Part shown: positions 24,884 through 33,753 of the stretch, one piece after another | How positions within the stretch are numbered: position 1 is the first letter of the stretch | Layout: every line of letters begins with the position of its first letter | DNA from: Prevotellaceae bacterium UBA4332 | GTDB taxonomy: Bacteria > Bacteroidota > Bacteroidia > Bacteroidales > Bacteroidaceae | Reading direction: 5' to 3' | Length of the DNA stretch: 64,000 nucleotides | NCBI GenBank assembly: GCA_002394365.1 | Contig: DGTQ01000017.1 | Coordinates: 154,798-218,797 of the forward strand | The notes under the pieces: model-generated | The model's database searches: none | What the model was told of the DNA's origin: nothing | Seen by the model: only the letters and a program-made list of their open reading frames with translations | Position numbers and translations under genes: made by a program

Positions 24884-25678
24884 TTATTCTCTTTTACGAC
24901 ACACCACCTGATTGGTGTATTCGAGGGAGATATAATCATACCTCTCCCAACCTGCATAAACAAGTCCGAAACGATAGAACTGTTCGAGGCGCTTGAGCTG
25001 GGCTGAGACGTATTTGGCGATACGTTCATTACGCGCTTCGGGATTTGAGGCTGAAGGCAGCTCACCGATGTTGACGAGGTGGTTGCCCACACGTGGAACA
25101 AGCTCAATGGAGAGATTGGGCAGGATGTTTATCTGCTCTATCTGGTTGCGCCACAGGTCGTCTGTCATGATAGTTTGGGCAAGGGGTGCCAGATAGCGAT
25201 TGGCATACGCCTTGCTGACATGCCCCGTAACGATAATCATATCGCTGGTATATTGGGAGTTGGGCATTATGCCACCATTGGCGTCAACGTAGTAGTCCTC
25301 GCCAGTGTTACTCTTGACACGTATGACGGGCAGCTTCTGGGTGATGGTGACGAAGGCATGGCCCTCGGTAGTGAGATAGCACTGTGCCGTCTCGACAAAT
25401 GGCATCTGCGCCAGTTGTTTCTCTATCTGGCGCGGGTTGATGGTGGCAACTGGCTTGTTGAGAGGGTAAAGTCCCTTCTTGGAGAGGAGAGTCTTAACCT
25501 CCTCGGAGTTGAGGAAACCATTGACATTCTCATCGGCTATATTGATAACCACCTTGGTACACACAGAACTCTCCACCACGGGCTTATGCCAGGAGGTGAG
25601 GGCCATGAACAGGTAGCAACCTATCAGAACATCGGCGCATATAAGGAGCGACCGCTTCCAGTTTATATTTATCTTCAC
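24884..25678 (-). CDS. ftsQ: Cell division protein FtsQ
   Basis: A 264-residue bitopic membrane protein, starting at a GTG. One membrane span (about residues 10-27) is followed by a POTRA-type region (VVINIADENVNGFLNSEEVKTLLSKKG) and beta domain (RQIEKQLAQMPFVETAQCYLT, YYVDANGGIMP). FtsQ links early and late divisome proteins in the periplasm. It is between murC (57 bp upstream) and ftsA (117 bp downstream), its normal place. Confidence 0.92.
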   Translation of the reverse strand: MKININWKRSLLICADVLIGCYLFMALTSWHKPVVESSVCTKVVINIADENVNGFLNSEEVKTLLSKKGLYPLNKPVATINPRQIEKQLAQMPFVETAQCYLTTEGHAFVTITQKLPVIRVKSNTGEDYYVDANGGIMPNSQYTSDMIIVTGHVSKAYANRYLAPLAQTIMTDDLWRNQIEQINILPNLSIELVPRVGNHLVNIGELPSASNPEARNERIAKYVSAQLKRLEQFYRFGLVYAGWERYDYISLEYTNQVVCRKRE

Positions 25679-25735
25679 TTGCTTTTTCTATATACTTTGC
25701 ATGAAAAACGAAATGGAGCAAGCTCCCTTTTTTTC

Positions 25736-27100
25736 TTATTCCTTACTCTCTATAATCTTCGCAATCTCAGGCACGTAGTTGTCAAGGTCGCCAGCACCGA
25801 GAATGATAAGCACGTCGAAGTCGCGAGAATGAACAAAGTCGAGCACCTCTTCCTTTTTTATCATCTGCTTCTTCACGCCTGGTGCGAGATTGTCGTAGAT
25901 AAGCTGTGAGGTGACACCTGGTATGGGTTTTTCGCGAGCTGGATATATGTCGCACAGGATAACCTCGTCGAGCTGGGAAAGTGCTTCGGCAAAATCCTTG
26001 TAGAAATCGCGAGTGCGGGTGTAGAGATGTGGCTGGAAGATAGCCGTAATATGACGGTCATGATAGACCTGCTTCATGCTCTTTGCACTCTGGTATATCT
26101 CCTTCGGGTGGTGGGCATAGTCGGAGAGCACAACGTGCTTGTCATTGCGCAGGGCGAAGTCGAAACGACGGTCAACACCTGCATAGGTCTCCATGCCACG
26201 ACGGAGTTCGTCGGCAGTGCAACCATTGAGTTGTGCCATAGCCATAGCACCTATTCCGTTATCTATATTGATAGGTACGGGCTGACCAAGCTTCACGCCC
26301 CTCACGCTCTCTATGGGGGAAATGAAATCGAAGGTTATCTCGCCTCGCTCTATCTTGATATTCTCAGCATGGAAATCGCCACTGTCAGTACCATAGGTAT
26401 AGGTGCGCACTCCCTCCTGCACGTTGGCTTTCATCTCGAGACCTTCGTGAATAATAAGGGCTCCGCCTGGTTGAATGAGGGTGGTATAATGGCGGAAAGA
26501 CTCGAGGTAAGCCTCCTTGGTGCCATAGATGTCGAGGTGGTCGGGATCTGAACTGGTGATAACAGTCATCCAGGGACGCAACCAGTGGAAGGAACGGTCG
26601 AACTCGTCTGCCTCTATCACTACGTAGTCGCTATCATCGGAAAGGATATAGTTGGTACCGTAGTTCTTGGAGATACCACCGAGGAAGGCATTGCAGTCCA
26701 TAGAACTCTCATGCATGATATGGGCACACATAGTGGAGGTGGTGGTCTTGCCGTGGGTACCTGCTACGCAGAGACCTTTGTGCTCCCTTGTGAGAGTGCC
26801 CAGCACCTGAGCACGTTTCTGTATGTCGAAGCCTCCATTGCGGAAAAACTGCAACTCCTTGTGTTCGGCAGGGATGGCGGGGGTATAGATGACGAGTGTC
26901 TCCTTAGGGTCACGGCATGCCTCGGGAATTTTCTCTACGTCTTCGTCATAATGTATTAGCATACCCTCCTGCTCCAAAGCCTCCGTGAGCTTTGAGGGAG
27001 TCTTGTCATAACCAGCAACTGTCTTGCCCTGACGAAGGAAATAACGTGCTATTGCACTCATGCCTATACCACCGGCACCTACGAAATATACTGACTTCAT
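25736..27100 (-). CDS. murC: UDP-N-acetylmuramate-L-alanine ligase
   Basis: A 454-residue Mur ligase. N-terminal YFVGAGGIGMSAIA binds UDP-MurNAc, GTHGKTTTSTM is the ATP P-loop, and a C-terminal domain includes DYAHHPKEI and FQPHLYTRTRDF, diagnostic for MurC. It adds L-alanine to UDP-MurNAc in the cytoplasm. It sits between murG and ftsQ in the dcw cluster. Confidence 0.96.
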   Translation of the reverse strand: MKSVYFVGAGGIGMSAIARYFLRQGKTVAGYDKTPSKLTEALEQEGMLIHYDEDVEKIPEACRDPKETLVIYTPAIPAEHKELQFFRNGGFDIQKRAQVLGTLTREHKGLCVAGTHGKTTTSTMCAHIMHESSMDCNAFLGGISKNYGTNYILSDDSDYVVIEADEFDRSFHWLRPWMTVITSSDPDHLDIYGTKEAYLESFRHYTTLIQPGGALIIHEGLEMKANVQEGVRTYTYGTDSGDFHAENIKIERGEITFDFISPIESVRGVKLGQPVPINIDNGIGAMAMAQLNGCTADELRRGMETYAGVDRRFDFALRNDKHVVLSDYAHHPKEIYQSAKSMKQVYHDRHITAIFQPHLYTRTRDFYKDFAEALSQLDEVILCDIYPAREKPIPGVTSQLIYDNLAPGVKKQMIKKEEVLDFVHSRDFDVLIILGAGDLDNYVPEIAKIIESKE

Positions 27101-27146
27101 GTATTGAATTGAAGATTGAAAATTGAAAATTGCTGTGAACTGTGAA

Positions 27147-28256
27147 TTATGAATTATGAATTAACTTCATCACTTCATCGGCAATGATGTCGGCACTGTC
27201 GGGAAGGGCGAGCTTCTTTATTTCTCGCTCGAGGGAGGCTATGGCATCCTTGTCGGAAACGAGGGCAATAGATTCCTCTACGAGGGTTTGCTCGGCTATA
27301 TTGTCTGGCACGAAGACGGCTGCACTCTTATCGGAGAGAGCGCGTGCATTCTTCGTCTGGTGGTCTTCTGCCACATTGGGCGATGGCACAAGGATGGAAG
27401 CCTTGCCAAGAAGACACAGTTCGCTGATACTGGAGGCACCAGCACGACTGATGACAATATCGGCTGCTTTATAGGCTGCTGCCATATCTGAGACGAATGC
27501 CTGAGGCTTAACCAGCGTAACACCCGCTTCCTTCACCTTGCGTTCACATTCTTCTATGTAGAACTTACCCGTCTGCCAGATAACCTGCACGCCTGACTTC
27601 TCATAACGCTGAAGACCAGCCCCAATGGCATTGTTGATAGTGCGAGCACCAAGAGAACCGCCAATGACGAGAATGGTGGGACGCTCTGCCTCCAGTCCCA
27701 TAGCCTTGCGTGCCTCTGCCTGCGTCATGGTGTTTGCAAGGAGAGACTGGCGCACGGGGTTGCCTGTCTTGATGATGCGATCAGCAGGGAAGAACCTCTC
27801 CATGCCGTCATAAGCCACACAGATTTTCTTTGCCTTCTTAGCCAGAGATTTGTTGGTTACTCCTGCATAGGAGTTTTGCTCCTGTATGAGACAGGGAATG
27901 CCCATAGAAGCTGCCGCATTGAGAGTGGGCGCTGAAGCGTAGCCCCCAACCCCGACAGCCACGTGGGGACGAAAAGAGCGAATAATCTGCTTGACCTTGT
28001 GGCGGCTCAGGAAGAAATCTTTCATCACACCGATGTTCTTGGGGCTCCACAAGGGACGTATCAGTCCACGCACTGGCAAGCCTTTTATCTCATAGCCTGC
28101 CTCAGGAACACGTGTCATCTCCATGCGACCTTCGGCTCCCACAAAGAGTATCTTGGCATTGGGGTACTTTGCCTTGATGGCATTTGCTATACTCACGGCT
28201 GGAAAGATATGGCCTCCTGTGCCACCTCCGCTGATGATGATTCTCGGTTCGTCCAT
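27147..28256 (-). CDS. murG: Lipid II synthase MurG
   Basis: A 369-residue GT-B glycosyltransferase. GGGTGGHIFPA near the N-terminus binds the lipid-linked acceptor; later GGSLGA, SRAGASSISELCLLGKASILVPSP and AEDHQTKNA are MurG donor-site motifs. It transfers GlcNAc from UDP-GlcNAc to lipid I on the inner face of the membrane. It is 23 bp after ftsW. Confidence 0.96.
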   Translation of the reverse strand: MDEPRIIISGGGTGGHIFPAVSIANAIKAKYPNAKILFVGAEGRMEMTRVPEAGYEIKGLPVRGLIRPLWSPKNIGVMKDFFLSRHKVKQIIRSFRPHVAVGVGGYASAPTLNAAASMGIPCLIQEQNSYAGVTNKSLAKKAKKICVAYDGMERFFPADRIIKTGNPVRQSLLANTMTQAEARKAMGLEAERPTILVIGGSLGARTINNAIGAGLQRYEKSGVQVIWQTGKFYIEECERKVKEAGVTLVKPQAFVSDMAAAYKAADIVISRAGASSISELCLLGKASILVPSPNVAEDHQTKNARALSDKSAAVFVPDNIAEQTLVEESIALVSDKDAIASLEREIKKLALPDSADIIADEVMKLIHNS

Positions 28257-28279
28257 GCGCTTTATCTCTTTTTTTGTTA

Positions 28280-29584
28280 TTAGTCTTCTTCTCGCTTTTT
28301 CGCCGTACGGCTTATGCTAAGTATCACGCCTATATAGATACAGTTGATAATACTTGACGTGCCACCCTTACTGATAAGAGGGAGGGGCTGACCCGTGACG
28401 GGAGCCAGACCTACAGCAACGCACATATTGAACATGGCCTGAACTACGATGAGCAGGGCAAGTCCCATGGCGAGGTAGGCAGGGAAGGTATTCTCGCAAC
28501 GACGAGCTATGTAACCAGTACGGAAAAGAAGCATGATATATAAGAGGGCTACAAAAGCTGCACCAAGCCACCCGAGCTCCTCGAAGATGATAGCATAGAT
28601 GAAGTCGGAGAAGGCAAGGGGAAGGAAATCTCGCTGAACGGAGTTGCCTGGTCCCACACCAGTGAAGTGGCTCGTGGCAATAGCTATATTGGCATGACCT
28701 ACCTGACCATTCTTGTCGAGGTCATACTCATGTGGAGGTACTTCTTCCTCATTCAGAAAATCGTCGATACGCTGTTTCCACAGGTCGAGACGGTGCAACA
28801 CACCTCCACGCTTTTCTGCTTCGGGCTCTTTTTCTGTCTTCGCATCCTTCACAACGTCAACACTATGGTTTGGGGTGCTGCTCTCTACAACCTCGGTCAT
28901 CTGCTGCTGATTAGCGGCAGACTGATGAGTAAGTTCGTTTTTGGATTTACCAACAGCCCAAACGAGCATTACTGCCACCACAGCAAGGATAGCTACGGCA
29001 GAACACAGATAGCCCAACTGCTTGAGGGGCACTCTGCCTATTATCATCATGAGAAATACCACTACTCCCATGAGGGCTGCTGTAGAGAAGTTCTCTGGAA
29101 ATACAAGTACTATCAGTGTTCCAGCAGTGAACATGACGTATTTGAAAGCTCTCGGATGGGCACCAGAGGGAGTCTGCAACTGACTGAGAATATGGGCTGT
29201 GGCAAGCACCATCGTGCCCTTAGCTATCTCAGACGGTTGGAGGGGAATAATACCAAAGAGCTTAATCCAGCGAGCTGCATCATTCTCTTTCGTACCTATT
29301 ATGTATACCAACAACAGGAGCACAACTGAGAAAGGCACAAGAATAGGTGTCATCACCTTGAAATAGCGACAGGGTACATTGAGCACGCACACCATAAAAA
29401 ACAGTCCTACGAGCAGGAGGACAGAATGATAGAATGCTGCCCACCAGTAGTTACCAGACTTATAGCCCAGTATGGAGGAAGATGAATAAACTTCGAGCAC
29501 GCTGATAACACACAGCAGGAAGAAGATTATCCAAATGATGCGGTCGCCCTTGAATATGTTTTGCAGTCGCTTAAACTTGTCCAT
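28280..29584 (-). CDS. ftsW: Septal glycosyltransferase FtsW
   Basis: A 434-residue SEDS-family protein with about ten membrane spans. KLFGIIPLQPSEIAKG, FPENFSTA, and GVGPGNSVQRDFLPLAFSDFIYAIIFEELG are conserved. FtsW polymerises lipid II at the septum with PBP3. The large extracytoplasmic loop (about residues 215-285) is longer and more charged than usual (TEVVESSTPNHSVDVV, KTEKEPEAEKR). Separated from murD by 3 bp. Confidence 0.94.
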   Translation of the reverse strand: MDKFKRLQNIFKGDRIIWIIFFLLCVISVLEVYSSSSILGYKSGNYWWAAFYHSVLLLVGLFFMVCVLNVPCRYFKVMTPILVPFSVVLLLLVYIIGTKENDAARWIKLFGIIPLQPSEIAKGTMVLATAHILSQLQTPSGAHPRAFKYVMFTAGTLIVLVFPENFSTAALMGVVVFLMMIIGRVPLKQLGYLCSAVAILAVVAVMLVWAVGKSKNELTHQSAANQQQMTEVVESSTPNHSVDVVKDAKTEKEPEAEKRGGVLHRLDLWKQRIDDFLNEEEVPPHEYDLDKNGQVGHANIAIATSHFTGVGPGNSVQRDFLPLAFSDFIYAIIFEELGWLGAAFVALLYIMLLFRTGYIARRCENTFPAYLAMGLALLIVVQAMFNMCVAVGLAPVTGQPLPLISKGGTSSIINCIYIGVILSISRTAKKREED

Positions 29585-29587
29585 TCT

Positions 29588-30934
29588 CTATTCCTTTGCA
29601 AGAGTCTTAAATTGTTCGCCACGGTCTTCCATATTCTTGAACAGGTCGAAGGAAGCACAGCAAGGGGATAGCAACACTACGTCACCCTTCTTTGCCATCT
29701 TGCGGCATGCCTCTACGCACTCCTTCATAGAATGGGTGTCGGCGATTGGCAGACCGAGCTCATCGAATGCTGCGTGGAGCTTGCTATTATCAACTCCCAT
29801 ATATACAATGCCACAACACTTTTCCTTGACGAGTGACTTGATATCGTTATAGTCATTGCCTTTATCCTTACCTCCCACGATGAGGATAGTAGGACGAGAC
29901 ATAGCCTCGAGAGCCACATGACAGGCATCGACATTGGTAGCCTTGGAGTCGTTAATCCAAAGTATGCCGTCTTTCTCTATCACCTTCTCCAGACGGTGCT
30001 CCACACCAGGGAAATCCTTGAGGCAACGTGTGAGAATATCTTCCATCTTGCACTGCTGTCCCATAGGCAAATCCATCTTGCCCATAGCAGAACGTACTGC
30101 TGAAACAGCAGCCATCATATTACGCTGGTTGTGCTTACCAGGAAGAGGGAAGTCGCTGTTTGGGTCTATATCCTTGTCTGTGAAAGGTGCCAACGTAGGA
30201 TTGCCTGATACGGCAGGACGGCTGGATGGCGTAGGTTTTGGAGCATAGCCATCAAGTCTCTTTTGCAACTCGTCGCTTATATATTCGTCTTCTGCCCAAT
30301 AGACAAAAGTATCCTTGGGGGTCATATTCTGAACTATGCGCATCTTGCTGTCAACATAGTTCTGCATATTGAAGTCATAGCGATCAAGATGGTCTGGCGT
30401 AATATTCATGAGCACAGCCACGTCAGCCCTGAAGGTAAACATATTATCCAACTGGAAGGAGCTAATCTCGAGAACATACCAATCATGGTCCTGAGTAGCT
30501 ACCTGCAAAGCATAGCTGCGACCTATATTGCCAGCAAGCCCCACGTCAATGCCCCACTTCTTCATTATGTAGTAAATCAGAGAGGTAGTGGTAGTCTTGC
30601 CGTTTGAACCCGTTATGCAGATAGTCTTGCCCTTGCTATAACGCTTAGCAAACTCCAGTTCTGCAAGTATCGGAGTTCCCTTGGAGATAAGCGCCTGCAC
30701 CATAGGTGCTGTATCGGGGATACCAGGACTCTTCACCACCTCGGTAGCAGAGAGTATCTCCTTCTCCGTGTGCTGTCCTTCTTCCCAGCGCACACCAGCC
30801 TCATCAAGCTTTTTCTTATAGCGTGGCTTGATGCTTCCCATGTCGCTTACAAAGACATCGTAACCCTGTTGTTTGCCAAGGATAGCGGTTCCCACGCCAC
30901 TTTCTCCTGCTCCGAGTATTACAAGTTTCTTCAT
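29588..30934 (-). CDS. murD: UDP-MurNAc-L-alanine:D-glutamate ligase
   Basis: A 448-residue Mur ligase. VILGAGESGVGTAIL opens the UDP-binding domain, ITGSNGKTTTTSLIYY is the P-loop, and HRLEKV with INDSKATNVDA identifies MurD. It adds D-glutamate in the cytoplasm. A short Pro/Ser-rich loop (about 233-255, KPTPSSRPAVSGNPTLAPF) is unusual. It lies between mraY (20 bp) and ftsW (3 bp). Confidence 0.95.
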   Translation of the reverse strand: MKKLVILGAGESGVGTAILGKQQGYDVFVSDMGSIKPRYKKKLDEAGVRWEEGQHTEKEILSATEVVKSPGIPDTAPMVQALISKGTPILAELEFAKRYSKGKTICITGSNGKTTTTSLIYYIMKKWGIDVGLAGNIGRSYALQVATQDHDWYVLEISSFQLDNMFTFRADVAVLMNITPDHLDRYDFNMQNYVDSKMRIVQNMTPKDTFVYWAEDEYISDELQKRLDGYAPKPTPSSRPAVSGNPTLAPFTDKDIDPNSDFPLPGKHNQRNMMAAVSAVRSAMGKMDLPMGQQCKMEDILTRCLKDFPGVEHRLEKVIEKDGILWINDSKATNVDACHVALEAMSRPTILIVGGKDKGNDYNDIKSLVKEKCCGIVYMGVDNSKLHAAFDELGLPIADTHSMKECVEACRKMAKKGDVVLLSPCCASFDLFKNMEDRGEQFKTLAKE

Positions 30935-30954
30935 ATTATCTTTCCCTCTGTTTT

Positions 30955-32232
30955 TTATCTTATCTTCAGCGTTATGATGGCAAGAGCTGCCATACCGATT
31001 GTTATAATCCAGAAACGGGTGGTAATCTTTGATTCAAGCCACCTGCCATGAGGTCGGTTGAGTATCACCTTTAAGCCCTCCAACTGCTCTGGACCTGTGC
31101 GGAAGGCATCATGGATAGGTGCACGCTTAAACATGCGTAGTTTCATACCACGTTTGTTGCCGTATTTTGCTACCCTCATCTGTACCATCACCGAGATGCT
31201 CTCGCAGAGGAAGATGAAGCAGAGAATCGGTATGAGCAATTCCTTGTGGATGATAACTGCCGTAACGGCTATTATACCACCAATGGCAAGCGAACCCGTA
31301 TCGCCCATAAATACTTGAGCAGGATAAGCATTGTACCACAGGAAACCTATCAAAGCTCCGACGAAGGCACTGAGGAATATTACCAGTTCCTCCGACTGTG
31401 GCACGTACATTATATTGAAATATGCCGCATAGCCTATGTGACTCGAGACGTAAGCCAATATTCCTAATGCCACACATATTATGGCACTATTGCCAGCACA
31501 CATACCGTCCATACCGTCATTGAGGTTGGAGCCATTGCTGACTGCCATAACAAGGAAGGTGGTAAGGAACACGAAGAAAATCCAGCCACCAGCCGACTTA
31601 TGTTCACCCATCCACGAGAAGAACGTGTCGGTATAGTTGAGGTTATTATTCTTGACGAAAGGTATGGTGGTGGTGGTAGATTTTACAGGATTACTCTTGT
31701 GCATAACCACCTCTATGGTCTCCTTACCATTGACAGTCTTCTGGGCAGACACATTCTCCCTGATGACGGCATCAGGACTGAGCCACAGAGTAAGTCCTAT
31801 GACAAGTCCCAGCAAAGCCTGCCCTATCAGTTTGTATTTAGGCTGCAAACCATCTTTGGTTATCTTCATCTTGATATAGTCATCGGCAAAGCCGATAGCG
31901 CCAAGCCACAATGTGGTAACAATCATGAGGAGCATGTAGATGTTCCTCAGTCTGCCAAATAGCAGACAGGGCACGACTGTGGCAACAATTATGATAAGAC
32001 CGCCCATAGTGGGCACACCCAGCTTTTTCTGACCGAACGGGTCAATGCTACGATCGCGCTGAGTCTCGGTGCCACCATTGCTACGCATCCATTTAATGAA
32101 ATACTCACCGAACCACACAGATATTATCAACGACAATACCAGTGCCAACAGCGAACGGAAGGAGATATAACTCCACATTCCCGAGCCGGGAATATTCCAT
32201 TGTTCCAAGAATCTGAAGAGATAGTATAACAT
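30955..32232 (-). CDS. mraY: Phospho-MurNAc-pentapeptide transferase
   Basis: A 425-residue polytopic membrane enzyme with about ten spans. GVPTMGGLIII, GFADDYIKM (catalytic Asp pair), NGSNLNDGMDGMCAG and FMGDTGSLAIGG are the MraY signatures. It makes lipid I from UDP-MurNAc-pentapeptide and undecaprenyl phosphate. An extra ~60-residue loop (about 165-225, containing NVSAQKTVNGKETIEVVMH) projects between spans, as in other Bacteroidota. Confidence 0.96.
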   Translation of the reverse strand: MLYYLFRFLEQWNIPGSGMWSYISFRSLLALVLSLIISVWFGEYFIKWMRSNGGTETQRDRSIDPFGQKKLGVPTMGGLIIIVATVVPCLLFGRLRNIYMLLMIVTTLWLGAIGFADDYIKMKITKDGLQPKYKLIGQALLGLVIGLTLWLSPDAVIRENVSAQKTVNGKETIEVVMHKSNPVKSTTTTIPFVKNNNLNYTDTFFSWMGEHKSAGGWIFFVFLTTFLVMAVSNGSNLNDGMDGMCAGNSAIICVALGILAYVSSHIGYAAYFNIMYVPQSEELVIFLSAFVGALIGFLWYNAYPAQVFMGDTGSLAIGGIIAVTAVIIHKELLIPILCFIFLCESISVMVQMRVAKYGNKRGMKLRMFKRAPIHDAFRTGPEQLEGLKVILNRPHGRWLESKITTRFWIITIGMAALAIITLKIR

Positions 32233-32290
32233 TGTTCTTTATTTCGTTATTACGGAGTTTCGGTGTATTGATGTTTAGAGTCCTTCTTTT

Positions 32291-33742
32291 TTATAGTCCA
32301 AAGGCTTTGCGACACTCCTCTCTATCGTCGAAGTGGTGCTTCACACCCTTCACATCCTGATAATCCTCGTGTCCCTTGCCTGCTACAAGTATCACATCGC
32401 CTTTCTGCGCCAGCATGCTGGCTGTTTTGATAGCTTCTCTGCGGTCAACTATTGAAACCACTTTCTTCATCTGCTGTGGAGTGAGACCAGCAAGCATATC
32501 GTTGATTATATCTTGTGGTTCCTCGAAACGTGGATTGTCGCTGGTGATAATAACCTTGTCACTCTGTTTCACCGCCTCCTGTGCCATCAACGGACGCTTG
32601 CCCTTATCACGGTTGCCACCAGCTCCACAAACGGTTATCACCCTACCCTCTTTTCCATCGAGCACTTCATGTATTGCATTGAGCACGTTCTCCAACGCAT
32701 CGGGGGTGTGGGCATAGTCAACAATAGCGGTGTAACCCTCAGGGGAGCGAATTGGTTCAAGTCTGCCTGCAACACTCTTCAACGTACTCATTACCACAAG
32801 AATATCCTCAGGTGCCTTGCCGAGCATACGTGCCGCACCATATACGGCAAGAAGGTTGCTGACATTAAACTTACCAATAAATTGTACACCCACCTCATGA
32901 CCGTCCATCTCAAGGTACATCCCCTCAAAGTGGCACTCTATAATGTGTGCCGTGAAGTCTGCCATTGTGCGGGTGGAGTAAGTCTTGACTGTTGCCTTCG
33001 TATTCTGCACCATCACCATGCCATTTTTATCATCAGCATTTGTTATGGCAAAGGCACTCTTTGGCAGGTCGTCGAAAAACTTCTTCTTGGCATCACGATA
33101 GTTTTCAAAGGTCTTGTGGTAGTCCAGATGATCGCGCGTAAGATTTGTAAACAAGCCACCTGCAAAGGTCAGTCCGCCTATGCGCTTCTGAGCTATGGCA
33201 TGGCTTGAACACTCCATGAATGCGTATTCGCAACCCGCATCTACCATCTTGGCTAATAGCTGATTGAGCTCTATGGGGTCTGGAGTAGTATGGTCGGTTG
33301 GAAAAGCCTCACCATCCACGTAGTTGCAAACAGTAGATAGCAGTCCGCATTTATGTCCCATCTGGCGGAACATATTATAAAGTAATGTGGCAATGGTGGT
33401 CTTACCATTGGTGCCAGTTACTCCGACGAGTTTCAACTGCGAGGTAGGATTACCATAGAAAGTGGTTGCCACCTTGCCTACACAGTCTTCACAGTCAGCC
33501 ACTTTAACATAGGTGACACCGTCCTGCGGTTCACCAGCCTCCTCACAAAGCACAGCCACAGCACCCTGCTCTATTGCTTTGGGTATGAACTTATGTCCAT
33601 CTACCTGCGTACCACGCATAGCAACAAACAAGTGACCTGACTCTATTTTGCGTGAGTCGATATTGATGCCCTTGATATCTACGTCTTCATTGCCGATAAT
33701 CTCTATAGGGCGAATTTTTGTAAGGAGGTCTTTTAATTTCAT
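32291..33742 (-). CDS. murE: UDP-MurNAc-tripeptide synthetase, meso-DAP type
   Basis: A 483-residue Mur ligase with GVTGTNGKTTIATLLYN as P-loop, DYAHTPDALENVL, and TSDNPRFEEP. The DNPR motif indicates meso-diaminopimelate as the added amino acid, predicting a Gram-negative type of peptidoglycan. It lies 11 bp after ftsI and 58 bp before mraY. Confidence 0.95.
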   Translation of the reverse strand: MKLKDLLTKIRPIEIIGNEDVDIKGINIDSRKIESGHLFVAMRGTQVDGHKFIPKAIEQGAVAVLCEEAGEPQDGVTYVKVADCEDCVGKVATTFYGNPTSQLKLVGVTGTNGKTTIATLLYNMFRQMGHKCGLLSTVCNYVDGEAFPTDHTTPDPIELNQLLAKMVDAGCEYAFMECSSHAIAQKRIGGLTFAGGLFTNLTRDHLDYHKTFENYRDAKKKFFDDLPKSAFAITNADDKNGMVMVQNTKATVKTYSTRTMADFTAHIIECHFEGMYLEMDGHEVGVQFIGKFNVSNLLAVYGAARMLGKAPEDILVVMSTLKSVAGRLEPIRSPEGYTAIVDYAHTPDALENVLNAIHEVLDGKEGRVITVCGAGGNRDKGKRPLMAQEAVKQSDKVIITSDNPRFEEPQDIINDMLAGLTPQQMKKVVSIVDRREAIKTASMLAQKGDVILVAGKGHEDYQDVKGVKHHFDDREECRKAFGL

Positions 33743-33753
33743 ATCTTCTTTTA